46,320 nucleotides of DNA from an uncultured Corynebacterium sp. (GTDB lineage Bacteria > Actinomycetota > Actinomycetes > Mycobacteriales > Mycobacteriaceae), in contig NZ_CAMIFY010000016.1 of NCBI RefSeq assembly GCF_946222985.1, forward strand, positions 1 to 46,320. The letters run 5' to 3'. This document shows, piece by piece, positions 25,526-35,267 of the stretch. Under the pieces are notes generated by a model that saw only the letters and a list, made by a program, of their open reading frames with translations, made no database searches and was not told the origin of the DNA. A program made the position numbers and the translations under genes. Each line of letters opens with the position of its first letter. Position 1 is the stretch's first letter.

Positions 25526-27571
25526 TCAATTGTCGATGATGTCCGGCAGCGGCGGCAGCGCGTCCTCGATCGACGGGCGATCCTCCTCCGGCGGGACGCC
25601 CAGCACGTAGACCTCCAGCTCGACGTCGCCGTTGCGGTCGATGACCGAGTCGGCGCCGGGGCGCACCTCGCGGACCGTGTCGACCCGCGCGGGATCCAGG
25701 GTGGTGGTCGTGCGGCGGTTGATCTGGCCGGTGAACCCGGAGTCGCGCAGGGCGCGTTCGGCGTCGGCGGCGTTGCGGCCGACGACCTCCGGGACGCGCA
25801 TCTGGTTGCCGCGGGAGACGCGGATCTCGACGGTCGAGCCCGAAGCCAGACGCTCGCCGGCCTGCGGGACCTCGAGGACCTGGCCCTCCGGTTCCGTCGA
25901 ATCGATCTCCGTGACCTGGACGACGAAGTCCGCCGATTCCAGAGTCGCGCGCGCCGACTCGCGGCTTTGCCCCGTGACGTCGGGGACCGTGCGCGTTTCG
26001 GGGCCGGAGGAGACCGCGAGGGTCACCCGCGTTCCCTTCGACACCTGGGCGCCGGCCGACGGCGACTGCTCGATGACGTGGCCGCGCGCGATGTCGGGCG
26101 AGGCCTCCTCGCGCAGCACCGGGTCGACTTGCAGACCCGCTTCCTCGAGCAGCCTGCGGGCTTCCTCGGCGGGGATGTCCCGCACGTCGGGCACGTCGGT
26201 GATCTCGCGGCCGGAGGACACGCGCAGGTTCACCGTCGATCCCTCCGGAACTCCCGAGCCGAAGGCCGGGTCCGTGCCGATGACGAAATTGCGGGGAATG
26301 TCGGGATGCGGTTCGTCGTAGCGGTCGACGTTGAATCCCGCGTCCTCCAGGACCGACGTCGCCTGCTCGGCGGACATGCCCTCGACCTGGGGAATCGCGA
26401 CGGACTCCGTGGTCTCGGTGTCGGTGAAGAGGTTGTAGGCGACCACGCCGACGGCGCCGAGCAGAAGCGCGGCGATGGCCAGCCAGGCCACCGTGGCGAA
26501 TGCCCCGCCCTTCTTCTTCTCCCGATCGCGCCGATCGACATCGTCGGACTCCCGGCGGGCCGGGGCGTCATCGGAACGGCGACGGCTCGCGGCGGCCGCT
26601 CCCGCTGCACCCGCGGCACCGGCACCCGCGGCGGCACGACGACCGTCTCCCGACTGCGGCTGGAACGCGGTGGTCGCGGCATCGTCGTCGTCGAGATGCG
26701 GAAGAGCCGCCAGGGGAACGTCGCCCCGGGCGATGCGGCGCAGATCCTCGGCGAGCTCCGCCGAGGAGTCGTAGCGCTCGGCGGGATCCTTCGCCATCGC
26801 CGTGAGCAAGACGGCGTCGACGGCCGTGCCCTCTTCGTCGGAAAGCCCCTCGACGAGCTCGGACGGCCGCGGCGGATCATCCTGCACGTGCTGGTAGGCC
26901 ACCGACAACGGGGTCTCGCCGGTGAACGGCGGGCCACCCGTCAGCGCCTCGAACAACACGCAACCGACGCTGTAGATGTCGGAGCGGGCATCGGCGGGCT
27001 TGCCGCGCGCCTGCTCCGGGGACAGGTACTGGGCGGTGCCGATGACCGCCGCGGTCTGCGTCATCGTCGTCGAATCGCCCAGGGCCCGGGCGATGCCGAA
27101 GTCCATGACCTTCACCGCGCCGGTGTTGGTCAACATGATGTTGGCCGGCTTGACGTCGCGGTGGACGATGCCCTGCTGATGCGAAAATTCGAGCGCGTCG
27201 CAGACGTCGGCCAGGATCGACGCGGCCCGCGCCGGATCCAACGGACCCTCGCGGCGCACGATGTCGCGCAGCGTCTCGCCCTGGACCAGCTCCATGACGA
27301 TGTACGGAACCGTGCCCATCGGCCCCTCGGTCTCGCCGGTGTCGAAGACCGAGACGATGACCGGGTGGTTGAGGAACGCGGCGTTCTTCGCTTCACGACG
27401 GAAACGCTCGAGGAAGTTCTCGTCTCTCGCGAGATCCGCGCGCATCATCTTCACCGCGACCTCGCGGCCGAGCAGCGTATCCGATGCGGAGTAGACGTCG
27501 GACATGCCGCCGACGCCGATGAGCCCGCCGAGCCGGTACCGGCCGGAGAGGAGTTCGTCACCTGTGTTCAT
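25526..27571 (-). CDS. pknB: serine/threonine protein kinase PknB with PASTA domains
   Basis: PknB senses muropeptides/lipid II outside the cell and phosphorylates cell-wall and division proteins. The 681-residue product has a kinase domain at 1-280: GVGGMSDVY loop, catalytic Lys41, HRDVKPAN at 137-144, DFG at 157-159, and an activation loop rich in Thr (STTMTQTAAVIGTAQY). A disordered Ala/Arg/Asp juxtamembrane region follows, one membrane span at about 357-382, then four extracellular PASTA repeats (390-660) and an acidic/Pro tail. It is 70 bases after pknA and last in the seven-gene operon. Confidence 0.97.
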   Translation of the reverse strand: MNTGDELLSGRYRLGGLIGVGGMSDVYSASDTLLGREVAVKMMRADLARDENFLERFRREAKNAAFLNHPVIVSVFDTGETEGPMGTVPYIVMELVQGETLRDIVRREGPLDPARAASILADVCDALEFSHQQGIVHRDVKPANIMLTNTGAVKVMDFGIARALGDSTTMTQTAAVIGTAQYLSPEQARGKPADARSDIYSVGCVLFEALTGGPPFTGETPLSVAYQHVQDDPPRPSELVEGLSDEEGTAVDAVLLTAMAKDPAERYDSSAELAEDLRRIARGDVPLAALPHLDDDDAATTAFQPQSGDGRRAAAGAGAAGAAGAAAASRRRSDDAPARRESDDVDRRDREKKKGGAFATVAWLAIAALLLGAVGVVAYNLFTDTETTESVAIPQVEGMSAEQATSVLEDAGFNVDRYDEPHPDIPRNFVIGTDPAFGSGVPEGSTVNLRVSSGREITDVPDVRDIPAEEARRLLEEAGLQVDPVLREEASPDIARGHVIEQSPSAGAQVSKGTRVTLAVSSGPETRTVPDVTGQSRESARATLESADFVVQVTEIDSTEPEGQVLEVPQAGERLASGSTVEIRVSRGNQMRVPEVVGRNAADAERALRDSGFTGQINRRTTTTLDPARVDTVREVRPGADSVIDRNGDVELEVYVLGVPPEEDRPSIEDALPPLPDIIDN

Positions 27572-27641
27572 CGGCGACTCCCTTCGGTTTGGAACCGCGA
27601 CAACGATTCGTTTCGTGAAACTGCGTTCCGTCCATGATCCA

Positions 27642-29198
27642 TCATCCCGTCAATCCAGGGGGAATCGGGGGAAGCGGCAGCGCGGGTGCGCCGTTGACGT
27701 CCGGGCCGGCGCCGCCGCCCGTGCCACCGCCCGTGCCGCCACCGCCGGTGCCGCCGCCCGTGCCGCCACCGCCGCCGAGATCGGGCAGCTCCGGCAGCTC
27801 GGGGATCTCGGGAAGGCCCGGCAATTCCGGCGGTTCGGATTCCCCGGTCGTCGGCGGCTGCGTCGTCGTCGTCGGGGTTTCCGTGGTGGTCGTGGTGGGT
27901 TCGGCCGGACCCGTGGTGGTCTCCGGCGTGGTGACGGTGGTCGTCTCGGTCGAGGTCTCCGACGTCGGCGACGGGGTTCCGCCGCCTCGGTCGGACAGCG
28001 TGCCCATGACGATCCACGCGGCGCCGGCGAGGATCGCCAGCAGGAGGATCAGCGCCAGCCACAGACCGGCGTTCGACTTCTTGCGGCGCGGCGGACGCGC
28101 CGGCCGACGCTCGTCGCGTCGCGCGGGGCCGGCCGAGGTGGCGGCGCCGGCGGCTCCGGCACCCGCGGCCGTCGACGCGCCCATCAGGGCGGTGGACGTG
28201 CGGCCGTCGCGGCCCGGTTCCGTCAGGGCGCCGAGTTCGCTGGTCGCCGGATGCGCCGCGTCGGACTGGCGGTGGACGTCGGGGACGACGCCGACCGGCT
28301 GCGGCGGGCGATGGCCCTGGCGAACCCGGAGGACGGCCTGGGCCAGCTCTCGACCGTCGGCGTACCGGCGATCGGCGTCCTTGCGCAGCATGATGCCGAT
28401 GAGCTCGCGCAGATGCGGGTGCACCGTCTGCGGCAGGGCCGGCGGCGGTTCGTTGATGTGAGCCACGGCCACGGCGACGGTCGAATCGCCCGCGAAGGGA
28501 CGGCGGCCCGCGACCATCTCGTAGGCCACGCAACCGAGCGAGTAGACGTCGGTGGCCGGGGTGACCGACTTGCCCTGGGCCTGCTCCGGCGAGACGTACT
28601 GGGCGGTGCCCACGACCATGCCGGTGCGCGTCAGCGGCACGGCTTCGGCGGCCTTGGCGATGCCGAAGTCCGTGATCTTCACGGTGCCCTCCGGGGTCAC
28701 CAGCAGATTGCCCGGCTTGATGTCGCGATGGACGAGGTCGGCGGCGTGGATGGCCGACAACCCGTGGGCCGTCTGCTCGACGACGTCGAGGGCGAGGTGC
28801 TCCGGCAGCGTGCCGCGCCGGCGCAGGACGTCCGCGAGGGATTCGCCGCGGATGTACTCCATGACGATGTAGCACGCGCCGGCTGCGCCCTCGCCCGGTT
28901 CGTCGTGGGAGTGGATCGCCACGACGTTCGGGCTGTCGACGCTGCGGGCCGCGGAGGCCTCGTTGCGGAAACGCTGGCGGAACTCGGCGTCGTCGCCGAG
29001 CTCGCGGTTGAGGACCTTGATGGCGACCTGGCGGCCGCCGGCGGCGAGATCGTCGGCGAGCCAGACGGTCGACATGCCGCCGCGGCCGAGCACGCCGCGA
29101 ACGCGGTACCGGTCGTCGCCCAGCGTCCGCTGGACCGAGGTGAGTTCCGTGTCCGGGGAATCGTCCCGGCGGGGGTTGGACGGGGTGTTGGGATCCAT
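27642..29198 (-). CDS. pknA: serine/threonine protein kinase PknA
   Basis: PknA is the essential partner kinase of PknB in growth and division control. The 518-residue protein has GRGGMSTVW, Lys61, HRDIKPGN at 157-164, DFG at 177-179 and a LTRTGMVVGTAQYVSPEQ activation segment. After a basic linker and one membrane span (near 370-395) comes an extracellular tail of about 120 residues: Thr/Glu/Ser-rich, then LPELPGLPEIPELPELPD-type Pro/Leu/Glu repeats, then poly-Gly/Thr, ending PPIPPGLTG. No PASTA domain is present. It starts two bases after the pbpA stop. Confidence 0.95.
   Translation of the reverse strand: MDPNTPSNPRRDDSPDTELTSVQRTLGDDRYRVRGVLGRGGMSTVWLADDLAAGGRQVAIKVLNRELGDDAEFRQRFRNEASAARSVDSPNVVAIHSHDEPGEGAAGACYIVMEYIRGESLADVLRRRGTLPEHLALDVVEQTAHGLSAIHAADLVHRDIKPGNLLVTPEGTVKITDFGIAKAAEAVPLTRTGMVVGTAQYVSPEQAQGKSVTPATDVYSLGCVAYEMVAGRRPFAGDSTVAVAVAHINEPPPALPQTVHPHLRELIGIMLRKDADRRYADGRELAQAVLRVRQGHRPPQPVGVVPDVHRQSDAAHPATSELGALTEPGRDGRTSTALMGASTAAGAGAAGAATSAGPARRDERRPARPPRRKKSNAGLWLALILLLAILAGAAWIVMGTLSDRGGGTPSPTSETSTETTTVTTPETTTGPAEPTTTTTETPTTTTQPPTTGESEPPELPGLPEIPELPELPDLGGGGGTGGGTGGGGTGGGTGGGAGPDVNGAPALPLPPIPPGLTG
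27711..27779. repeat. Gly/Thr-encoding tandem tract in pknA
   Basis: Repeats of the type gtgccgccgcc/gtgccaccgcc on the plus strand encode GGGTGGG units in the extracellular tail of PknA. Slippage here would usually keep the frame. Confidence 0.75.
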
Positions 29199-29200
29199 GA

Positions 29201-30634
29201 TCAGCGCACCGACCTTTCGACGGCGGCGATGATCTCGCGTCCGACCGGCGCCGCGACGGAGGCGCCGGTGGCGCTCGAGCCCTGGCCGCCGCCGGACTCG
29301 ACGACCACCGCGACGGCGACGTCGGAATCGGGGGCGAAGGCGATGTACCAGACGTGCGGGGGCAGGGCGCCGCGCTCGGAGCCGTGCTCGGCGGTGCCCG
29401 TCTTGGACGCGATCGCCGAGCCGTTGCCGCCCGAGTTCGACTCGGAGGCGCGCATGAACTCGGTGAGCATCTCCGCGGTGTCCGGGTGGATCGCCTCGTT
29501 GATCTCCTCCGGTTCGATCGTCTCCAGCGGCGAGAGATCCTGCCCCTGGATGGTCTTGATCAGGTGCGGCTCCATGCGGACGCCGTCGTTGGCGATCGTC
29601 GCCGCGACGATGGCGTTCTGCAGCGGCGTGAAGGAGACGTCGCGCTGGCCGATGGCGGTCTGCGCCAGAGCCGCGTCATCCGGGATCTCGCCGAGGGTCG
29701 ACTCGTCCTGGGGCAGACCCAGTTCGTCGTATTCCTCGCCGACGCCCATGCGCTCCGCGACGTCGCGCAGGGGATCGGCGCCGGTCTCGACCGCGATCTC
29801 CGCGAACGCTGTGTTGCACGAGCGCGCGAACGCGACCTGCAGGGTGGTCGTGCCACCGCAGGACTGGCCGCCGTAGTTCTCCAGCGTCGTGTTGGTTCCC
29901 GGAAGCGTGATCTCCGAGGCTCCCGTCACCGGGGTGCCGGGGCCGGCGCCGTTTTCCACCGCGGCGATGGTGGTGAGCACCTTGAACGTCGAACCCGGCG
30001 GCAGGGGCCGCTGGGTCGCGTGGTTGAGCAACGGGGCGTCCTCGTCGGCGTTGAGGCGCGCCCACTCGTCGGAGTCGTTGGCCGCGATGTCGTTGGGGTC
30101 GTAGGACGGCGTCGACGCCATGGCGAGGACCTCGCCGGTCGACGGACGCAGCGCCACCGCGGAGCCGACGTAGCCGTTGTCGGCAAGGGCCCGGTAGGCG
30201 GTTTCCTGGGCCTCGGGGATGAGCGTCAGTTCGAGGTTGGCCCCCGACTGCTGGCTGCCGGTGATGGTGTCGATGGCCCGCGAGGCGAACAGGGACGGGT
30301 CGGTGCCGTTGAGGATGGAGTTCTGCGACTGCTCCAGACCCGAGGCGCCGTAGATGTCGGACAAGTACCCCTCGACGGGCGCGTAGGCCTCGGGGTTGGC
30401 CTCGTAGACGCGGTCGTAATAGCCGTTTTCCCCCAGCTCCGAGCGGGCGAGGATCTCGCCGCCGGCGCTGATCTGGCCGCGGTTGCGGGACTTTTCCTCG
30501 AGGAACTGGCGGGTGTTGAGCGGGTTTTCGGCGTACTGCTCGGTGCGGAAGGCCTGGACCCAGGTGAGGTTGGCCAGCAGCAGCACGATCAGCACGATGG
30601 AGAACAGCAGGACCTGGCGGATGGACTTGTTCAT
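29201..30634 (-). CDS. pbpA: penicillin-binding protein PbpA (class B transpeptidase)
   Basis: This is the transpeptidase that crosslinks peptidoglycan with its SEDS partner RodA. ATG 30634 (MNKSIRQVLLFSIVLIVLLLANLTW) follows AGGAGGTGG and overlaps the rodA stop, giving 477 residues. It has a single membrane anchor (8-25), a dimerisation domain, then the penicillin-binding motifs: STFK with nucleophile Ser215, SCN at 272-274, and KTGTAEHG near 427. The order and spacing are normal. It is a likely substrate branch of the adjacent kinases. Confidence 0.95.
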   Translation of the reverse strand: MNKSIRQVLLFSIVLIVLLLANLTWVQAFRTEQYAENPLNTRQFLEEKSRNRGQISAGGEILARSELGENGYYDRVYEANPEAYAPVEGYLSDIYGASGLEQSQNSILNGTDPSLFASRAIDTITGSQQSGANLELTLIPEAQETAYRALADNGYVGSAVALRPSTGEVLAMASTPSYDPNDIAANDSDEWARLNADEDAPLLNHATQRPLPPGSTFKVLTTIAAVENGAGPGTPVTGASEITLPGTNTTLENYGGQSCGGTTTLQVAFARSCNTAFAEIAVETGADPLRDVAERMGVGEEYDELGLPQDESTLGEIPDDAALAQTAIGQRDVSFTPLQNAIVAATIANDGVRMEPHLIKTIQGQDLSPLETIEPEEINEAIHPDTAEMLTEFMRASESNSGGNGSAIASKTGTAEHGSERGALPPHVWYIAFAPDSDVAVAVVVESGGGQGSSATGASVAAPVGREIIAAVERSVR

Positions 30635-31992
30635 CGTCGCCCCACCTCCTCTGCGGTGTCGGGAATGGCGTGGATCTGCGTGCTCCACGGCCGTCGGGCC
30701 GAATCGGAGATGCGCAGAAGGATCGCCAGAAGGATGTAGTTGGCCAGCAGCGACGAACCACCGGCGGACATGAACGGCGTCGTCAGGCCGGTCAGCGGCA
30801 TCATCTTCGAGATGCCGGCGGCGACGACGAAGACCTGGATGGCGATGGTCAGCGCCAGGCCGGAGGCCATGAGCTTGCCGAAGGAATCGCGCACCTGCAT
30901 CGCGGCGTTCATGCCGCGGCCGATGAACACGGCGAACAGCATGATGATCGCGGCCAGGCCGACGAAGCCGAGCTCCTCGCCGAAGGCGGCGAGGATGAAG
31001 TCCGAATGCGCCACGGGCACGTTCTGCGGGTATCCGTTGCCGAGGCCGGTGCCGGTGACGCCGCCCCAGCTCATGCCGAACAGGGCCTGGGACAGCTGGT
31101 AGCCGCCGGAATCGTAATGGGCCAGCGGGTCGAGGAAGTGGTTGACGCGGTCCTGGATCTTGCCCGAGATCTGGTAGACGCCGAAGCCGCCGACGGCGAC
31201 GAGTCCCAGGCCGATGATCAGCCAGGAGCCGCGGGCGGTGGCGATGTAGAGCATGCCCAGCACGGTGCCGAACAGCAGCAGCGCCGGGCCGAAGTCATTC
31301 TGCATCGCCATGATGACCAGGGCGACGCCCCACACCACGAGGATGGGGCCGAGGTCGCGCAGGCGCGGGAAGTCCAAGCCCAGGACGCGCTTGCCGGCGA
31401 CGTTGAACAGTGAGCGCTTGTTCACCAGCAACTGCGCGAAGAAGATCAGCAGCAGCACCTTGGCGAACTCGCCTGGCTGCACGCTGAACGGGCCGATCGA
31501 GATCCAGATGCGGGCGTCGGAGTTGATCGCCGACGGCCAGAACAACGGCAGCGCCAGCAGGAGCAGACCGATCAAGCCCAGGATGTAGGAGTAGCGCGAC
31601 AGGGACCGGTGATCGCGCAGAAGCACCATCACGGCCACGAACATGGCCACGCCCAGGACGGTCCACATCACCTGGCTGCGCACCAGGGTCGTGTCGTTGG
31701 CCATGTCCAGGCGGTGGATCATCACGAGGCCGAGGCCGTTGAGCGCGGCGACCACCGGCAACAGCACCTGGTCCGACCATGGCGCGAGGTACCGCAGGGC
31801 CACGTGGGCCACGCCGAAGACGAGGATGAACCCGCCGACGATCCACAGCATTTCCATCGTCGCGGTGTTGCCCTGCCCGAGCTCGGCGGAGATCAGGGCC
31901 AGCAGCGTCACGGCGCCGGCCAGCAGCAGCATCCACAGTTCGCGGGACCGCCCGGGGCGGGTGACGGCGGCGTCGGTCGGTTCGGCGGTCAT
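30631..31992 (-). CDS. rodA: peptidoglycan polymerase RodA/FtsW (SEDS)
   Basis: SEDS glycosyltransferases polymerise lipid II; RodA works with PbpA in lateral/polar growth. The 453-residue protein from ATG 31992 has about ten membrane segments, with SEDS motifs ARIWISIGPFSVQPGEFAKV, MQNDFGPALLLFG, and near the end LTGLTTPFMSAGGSSLLANY. ATG overlaps the pstP stop (ATGA) and its own stop overlaps pbpA, so the three genes are translationally coupled. Confidence 0.95.
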   Translation of the reverse strand: MTAEPTDAAVTRPGRSRELWMLLLAGAVTLLALISAELGQGNTATMEMLWIVGGFILVFGVAHVALRYLAPWSDQVLLPVVAALNGLGLVMIHRLDMANDTTLVRSQVMWTVLGVAMFVAVMVLLRDHRSLSRYSYILGLIGLLLLALPLFWPSAINSDARIWISIGPFSVQPGEFAKVLLLIFFAQLLVNKRSLFNVAGKRVLGLDFPRLRDLGPILVVWGVALVIMAMQNDFGPALLLFGTVLGMLYIATARGSWLIIGLGLVAVGGFGVYQISGKIQDRVNHFLDPLAHYDSGGYQLSQALFGMSWGGVTGTGLGNGYPQNVPVAHSDFILAAFGEELGFVGLAAIIMLFAVFIGRGMNAAMQVRDSFGKLMASGLALTIAIQVFVVAAGISKMMPLTGLTTPFMSAGGSSLLANYILLAILLRISDSARRPWSTQIHAIPDTAEEVGRR

Positions 31993-33440
31993 GCGCGCAC
32001 CTCCCGGCAATTGACGCCCGGTTCGGAGCCGATGTCGGATCCGTTCTCCGGATTCGCCTCATCCCCCTCGGGCGCGTTGGCGGCGGTGGTCGCCGCGGCG
32101 TCGCCGTCGGTGCCCTCGGCGCCGTCGGCACCATCCGCACCGGGCTCGGCCGGGGCCCCTTCGCGGCCGCCGACCGTCAGGCACACCGGCAGGGCCTGAT
32201 CGGCCAGCCGGCGGACCTGGGCGCGGACCTCGTCGTAGGAATCGGCGGGCAGACCGTCGAGCTGGGCTCGGGCGGCCGGTGCCAGGTCCTCGGGGGTCAT
32301 CAGGTGGCAGTCGAGGGACTCGCGGTTGCTGGCCGGATCCGGCAGCCGCACTTCGTTGTCGTCGGACAGGCAGACGAACTGGTGGTGGGAGTCCAACGAG
32401 ACGCCCAGGACGCTGCCCGGAGCCCCGTGCATGATCTGTACGACGCCGTCTTCGACGGCCAGGTGGTACATCGAATCGTTCTTGCGCCACCCCCACGTCG
32501 CGACGGCTGCGACGGCGACGAGTGCGAGGACGACGAACGCCGCCACCATCCAGCGGCCCCGGCTCTTCGGGGGCTCCTCGACGGGGGCGGTGGTCACCGC
32601 GCGCTCCTGCTCGGCCGGCGGCCGCATCGCGGCGGCGCGACCGGCCGACGTGTTGGGGCGGGGAGCCTCGTCGCCCACGGCACCCAGGGCGCCGGCCAGG
32701 GCCGGCTCGACGGGAGTCTCCGCCGATGCGTCGACGACGTCGGCGACGATCACCGTGACGTTGTCGGGCCCGCCGGAACGCAGGGCCAGGTCGACCAGGC
32801 GTGCGGCGGCCTCCGCCGGGGTGCCCTCGGCGAGGGCCTCGGAGATGGTCTCGGTGGACACCGGATCGGACAACCCGTCCGAGCACAGCAGGTACCGGTC
32901 GCCCCGGCGCACCTCGCGGTACTTCAACGTCGGCTCCACCGGGCGGCCCGTCAGGGCCTTGAGGATCAACGACCGCTGCGGATGCACCGACGCCTCTTCG
33001 GCGGTCAGGGAACCCTCGTCGACCAGGGACTGCACGTAGGTGTCGTCACGGGTGATCTGCGTCAGTTCCCCGTCGCGAAGCAGGTAGCCGCGCGAATCGC
33101 CGACGTGGCACAGGCCGACGCGGGCACCGTCGAAAAGCAAGGCGGTCAGGGTCGTGCCCATGCCCTCCGTGACCGGATTGGCCTCGATCTCCTCGGCGAT
33201 GGACGAATTGCCCTCCGCGCAGGCCAACGCCAACGTATCCAGGAGATCCGCACCCGGCTGATCGGCGTCGAGCTTGGAGACCTGGGCGATCATCAACTGC
33301 GACGCGACCTCGCCGGCCGCGTGACCGCCCATGCCGTCGGCCAACGCCAGCAGACGGGGGCCGGCGTAGGCGGAATCCTCGTTGTTCTGGCGGACCAGAC
33401 CGCGGTCGGAGACGGCGACGTAATCGAGTGAATAATTCAC
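31989..33440 (-). CDS. pstP: PP2C-type serine/threonine phosphatase PstP
   Basis: PstP reverses PknA/PknB phosphorylation. GTG 33440 (VNYSLDYVAVSDRGLVRQNNEDS) overlaps the fhaB stop and gives 483 residues. PP2C metal-binding motifs are seen: DRGLVRQNNEDS, ALADGMGGH, HVGDSRGYLLR, CSDGLSDPV and GGPDNVTV. A membrane span (WMVAAFVVLALVAVAAVATW) near 300-320 anchors it. The extracellular part is a small domain with four Cys residues and an acidic Gly/Asp/Ala-rich tail ending near PGVNCREVRA. Longer than the catalytic core because of this tail. Confidence 0.95.
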   Translation of the reverse strand: MNYSLDYVAVSDRGLVRQNNEDSAYAGPRLLALADGMGGHAAGEVASQLMIAQVSKLDADQPGADLLDTLALACAEGNSSIAEEIEANPVTEGMGTTLTALLFDGARVGLCHVGDSRGYLLRDGELTQITRDDTYVQSLVDEGSLTAEEASVHPQRSLILKALTGRPVEPTLKYREVRRGDRYLLCSDGLSDPVSTETISEALAEGTPAEAAARLVDLALRSGGPDNVTVIVADVVDASAETPVEPALAGALGAVGDEAPRPNTSAGRAAAMRPPAEQERAVTTAPVEEPPKSRGRWMVAAFVVLALVAVAAVATWGWRKNDSMYHLAVEDGVVQIMHGAPGSVLGVSLDSHHQFVCLSDDNEVRLPDPASNRESLDCHLMTPEDLAPAARAQLDGLPADSYDEVRAQVRRLADQALPVCLTVGGREGAPAEPGADGADGAEGTDGDAAATTAANAPEGDEANPENGSDIGSEPGVNCREVRA

Positions 33441-33910
33441 GGCTGCAACCTCAGAGTCGTTCGGCCGATGCGGATTTCCATGCCGGGCTGGAGCTTCTCC
33501 GGCTGTTCGACGCGCTGGCCGTTGAGGAACGTGCCGTTGCGGGAGTCGAGATCCTCCAGATACCAATCCCCGTCGCGGGGCAGGAGGCGGGCGTGGTGCG
33601 AGGAGGCGTAATCGTCGTTGAGGACGAAGGCCGAATCATCGGCGCGACCGATGGTGATCTCGCGCTGATTGGCCAAGTTCATCCGCGACCCCGCCAGCGG
33701 GCCCGCCGTGACCAGCAACTGCTGCGGCGTCTGCGACCGCTGGAACGGACGCCCGCGCAACGTCGGCGCCGCGACGGCGCGCACCGGGCGCAGACCCGAG
33801 GCCGCGTTGGCGTCGGCGCGCAGGGCGCGCAGGGTCATCCAAATGAAGAACCACAGCACGACCAGCACGCCGATGCGGGACAGCAGGAAGACAATCGCCT
33901 CCACGTTCAT
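33437..33910 (-). CDS. fhaB: FHA-domain membrane protein FhaB (FipA-like)
   Basis: The forkhead-associated domain binds phosphothreonine, linking kinase signals to division and cell-wall enzymes. The 157-residue protein starts with a membrane span (AIVFLLSRIGVLVVLWFFIWMTL) and has a C-terminal FHA domain: ITIGRADDSAFVL, SSHHARL with the phosphothreonine-binding Ser/His, and LDSRNGTFLNG. It overlaps pstP by four bases and follows fhaA by 76 bases. Confidence 0.94.
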   Translation of the reverse strand: MNVEAIVFLLSRIGVLVVLWFFIWMTLRALRADANAASGLRPVRAVAAPTLRGRPFQRSQTPQQLLVTAGPLAGSRMNLANQREITIGRADDSAFVLNDDYASSHHARLLPRDGDWYLEDLDSRNGTFLNGQRVEQPEKLQPGMEIRIGRTTLRLQP

Positions 33911-33986
33911 ACCTCCTCTTCGCGGTGCCCGGTGGGGCGCCGTTTTCCCGTCCGGCGGGGTGGTCCCCCTCCCGGTGTGGCTCGAC

Positions 33987-35267
33987 TCAGCGGATCCGGA
34001 CCTCCATGACCGAATGGCCCATGGAGATCACGTCGCCGTTGGCGAGCAGCCAGTTGTCGATGGGTGAATCGTTGACCATCGTGCCATTCGTCGAGTGCAA
34101 ATCCACCAGGACGGCGTCGCGGCCGTCCCAGGTGATCTCGGCGTGCTGGCGCGACACTCCCGTGTCGGGCAAGCGGAAATCCGACACGGTGCCGCGGCCG
34201 ATGATGTTCGACCCGGGCTTCACGTCGAACGTCCGGTTCGACCCGTCCTGCAGGTGCAGCGACACGGTGAGCGCCTCCTGGCCCGACTCCGGTCCCGGGG
34301 GGACCTGAACCGGGCGAGCGCCGGTGGCCGGAGCGGACTGCCCGTACTGCTCGCGCGGGCCCGGCTGCTCCGGGGGAGCGTCCGGTCGAGCCTCGGGGGA
34401 GTGGGAGGTGGGGGCGTCGTGGTGCGGTTCGGGGGCGCGGTAGCTCGCCTCGGTTTCCTTCGAGGGAGCGGCGGCGGCCCGGGGGCCACCGGGGGCGCCG
34501 GCGTATCCCATGGCGCCGCCTGCCGCCGCGGCGCCCGCGGCTCCGGCCGCGCCCACGCCCGCGGCTCCCGCGGCCGCGGCCGAGTTCGCCGACGCACCGC
34601 CGGCGATCTCCGTCGCACCCGCGCCCGTGACCCCGAAGTCCTCCGAGTCCCGGTAGGCGTCGCGTCCGTCGCGACCGCCGTCGCGGTCGCTTCCGGCGGC
34701 GAAGTCGCGGTCGCTTCCGGCAGAGAAGCCGCGGTCATCGACCGAAGCGCCCGACCCGCCGTCGTCTTCCCAATGGGAACGTGCGGCGGGCTGCGAACCG
34801 GTCGAGGGGCGGTCGTCGGACGAGGTTCCCCTCGCCGCTTTCAGGACCTCGCCGTCTTCGCCGAAGAAACCGGACTCGTCGCGGTAGCCCTCGGTGAACT
34901 GGCTGGCGGTCTTCAGCTGGCCGGTGTGCAGGGACTTGACCTGCTGAACGCGCACCGACACCGACCCCGACAGCGACCAACCGTTGTTGCGGCAGTACCG
35001 GGCCATGCGATCGGCGAGTTCCGCCGGCAGGCCGATGCCGCCGCTGGACAGGTTGTCGAAGTCCTTCGGGCTCACGCCGATGCGGAAGTCGTTGGGGGCC
35101 AGGAACCGGCCGTCGGCGTCCTGCATCAGGAAATCCTCGATTTCCTGCTTCAGACATTCCTCCAACTCGTTCGGCACGACCTTGCCGCCGAAAACGCGCG
35201 CGAAGCTGTTGTCCAACCCGCGCTGCAGCGAGCTGTCGAGCTTCCGGATGCGTCCCAGAAAATCCAT
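33987..35267 (-). CDS. fhaA: FHA-domain protein FhaA with N-terminal DUF3662
   Basis: FhaA binds phosphorylated partners such as the lipid II flippase regulator MviN/MurJ in mycobacteria. The 426-residue soluble protein has an N-terminal DUF3662 domain (1-120; MDFLGRIRKLDSSLQRGLDNSFARVFGGKVVPNEL), a long disordered linker with SAGSDRDFAAGSDRD repeats and Ala/Gly/Pro-rich tracts, and a C-terminal FHA domain with NIIGRGTVSDFRL, VSRQHAEI and LHSTNGTMVND. It is the first gene of the leftward operon. A TATACT -10 element lies at 35402-35407 on the minus strand; the spacer 35268-35579 holds nothing else besides the tRNA-Leu promoter region. Confidence 0.94.
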   Translation of the reverse strand: MDFLGRIRKLDSSLQRGLDNSFARVFGGKVVPNELEECLKQEIEDFLMQDADGRFLAPNDFRIGVSPKDFDNLSSGGIGLPAELADRMARYCRNNGWSLSGSVSVRVQQVKSLHTGQLKTASQFTEGYRDESGFFGEDGEVLKAARGTSSDDRPSTGSQPAARSHWEDDGGSGASVDDRGFSAGSDRDFAAGSDRDGGRDGRDAYRDSEDFGVTGAGATEIAGGASANSAAAAGAAGVGAAGAAGAAAAGGAMGYAGAPGGPRAAAAPSKETEASYRAPEPHHDAPTSHSPEARPDAPPEQPGPREQYGQSAPATGARPVQVPPGPESGQEALTVSLHLQDGSNRTFDVKPGSNIIGRGTVSDFRLPDTGVSRQHAEITWDGRDAVLVDLHSTNGTMVNDSPIDNWLLANGDVISMGHSVMEVRIR

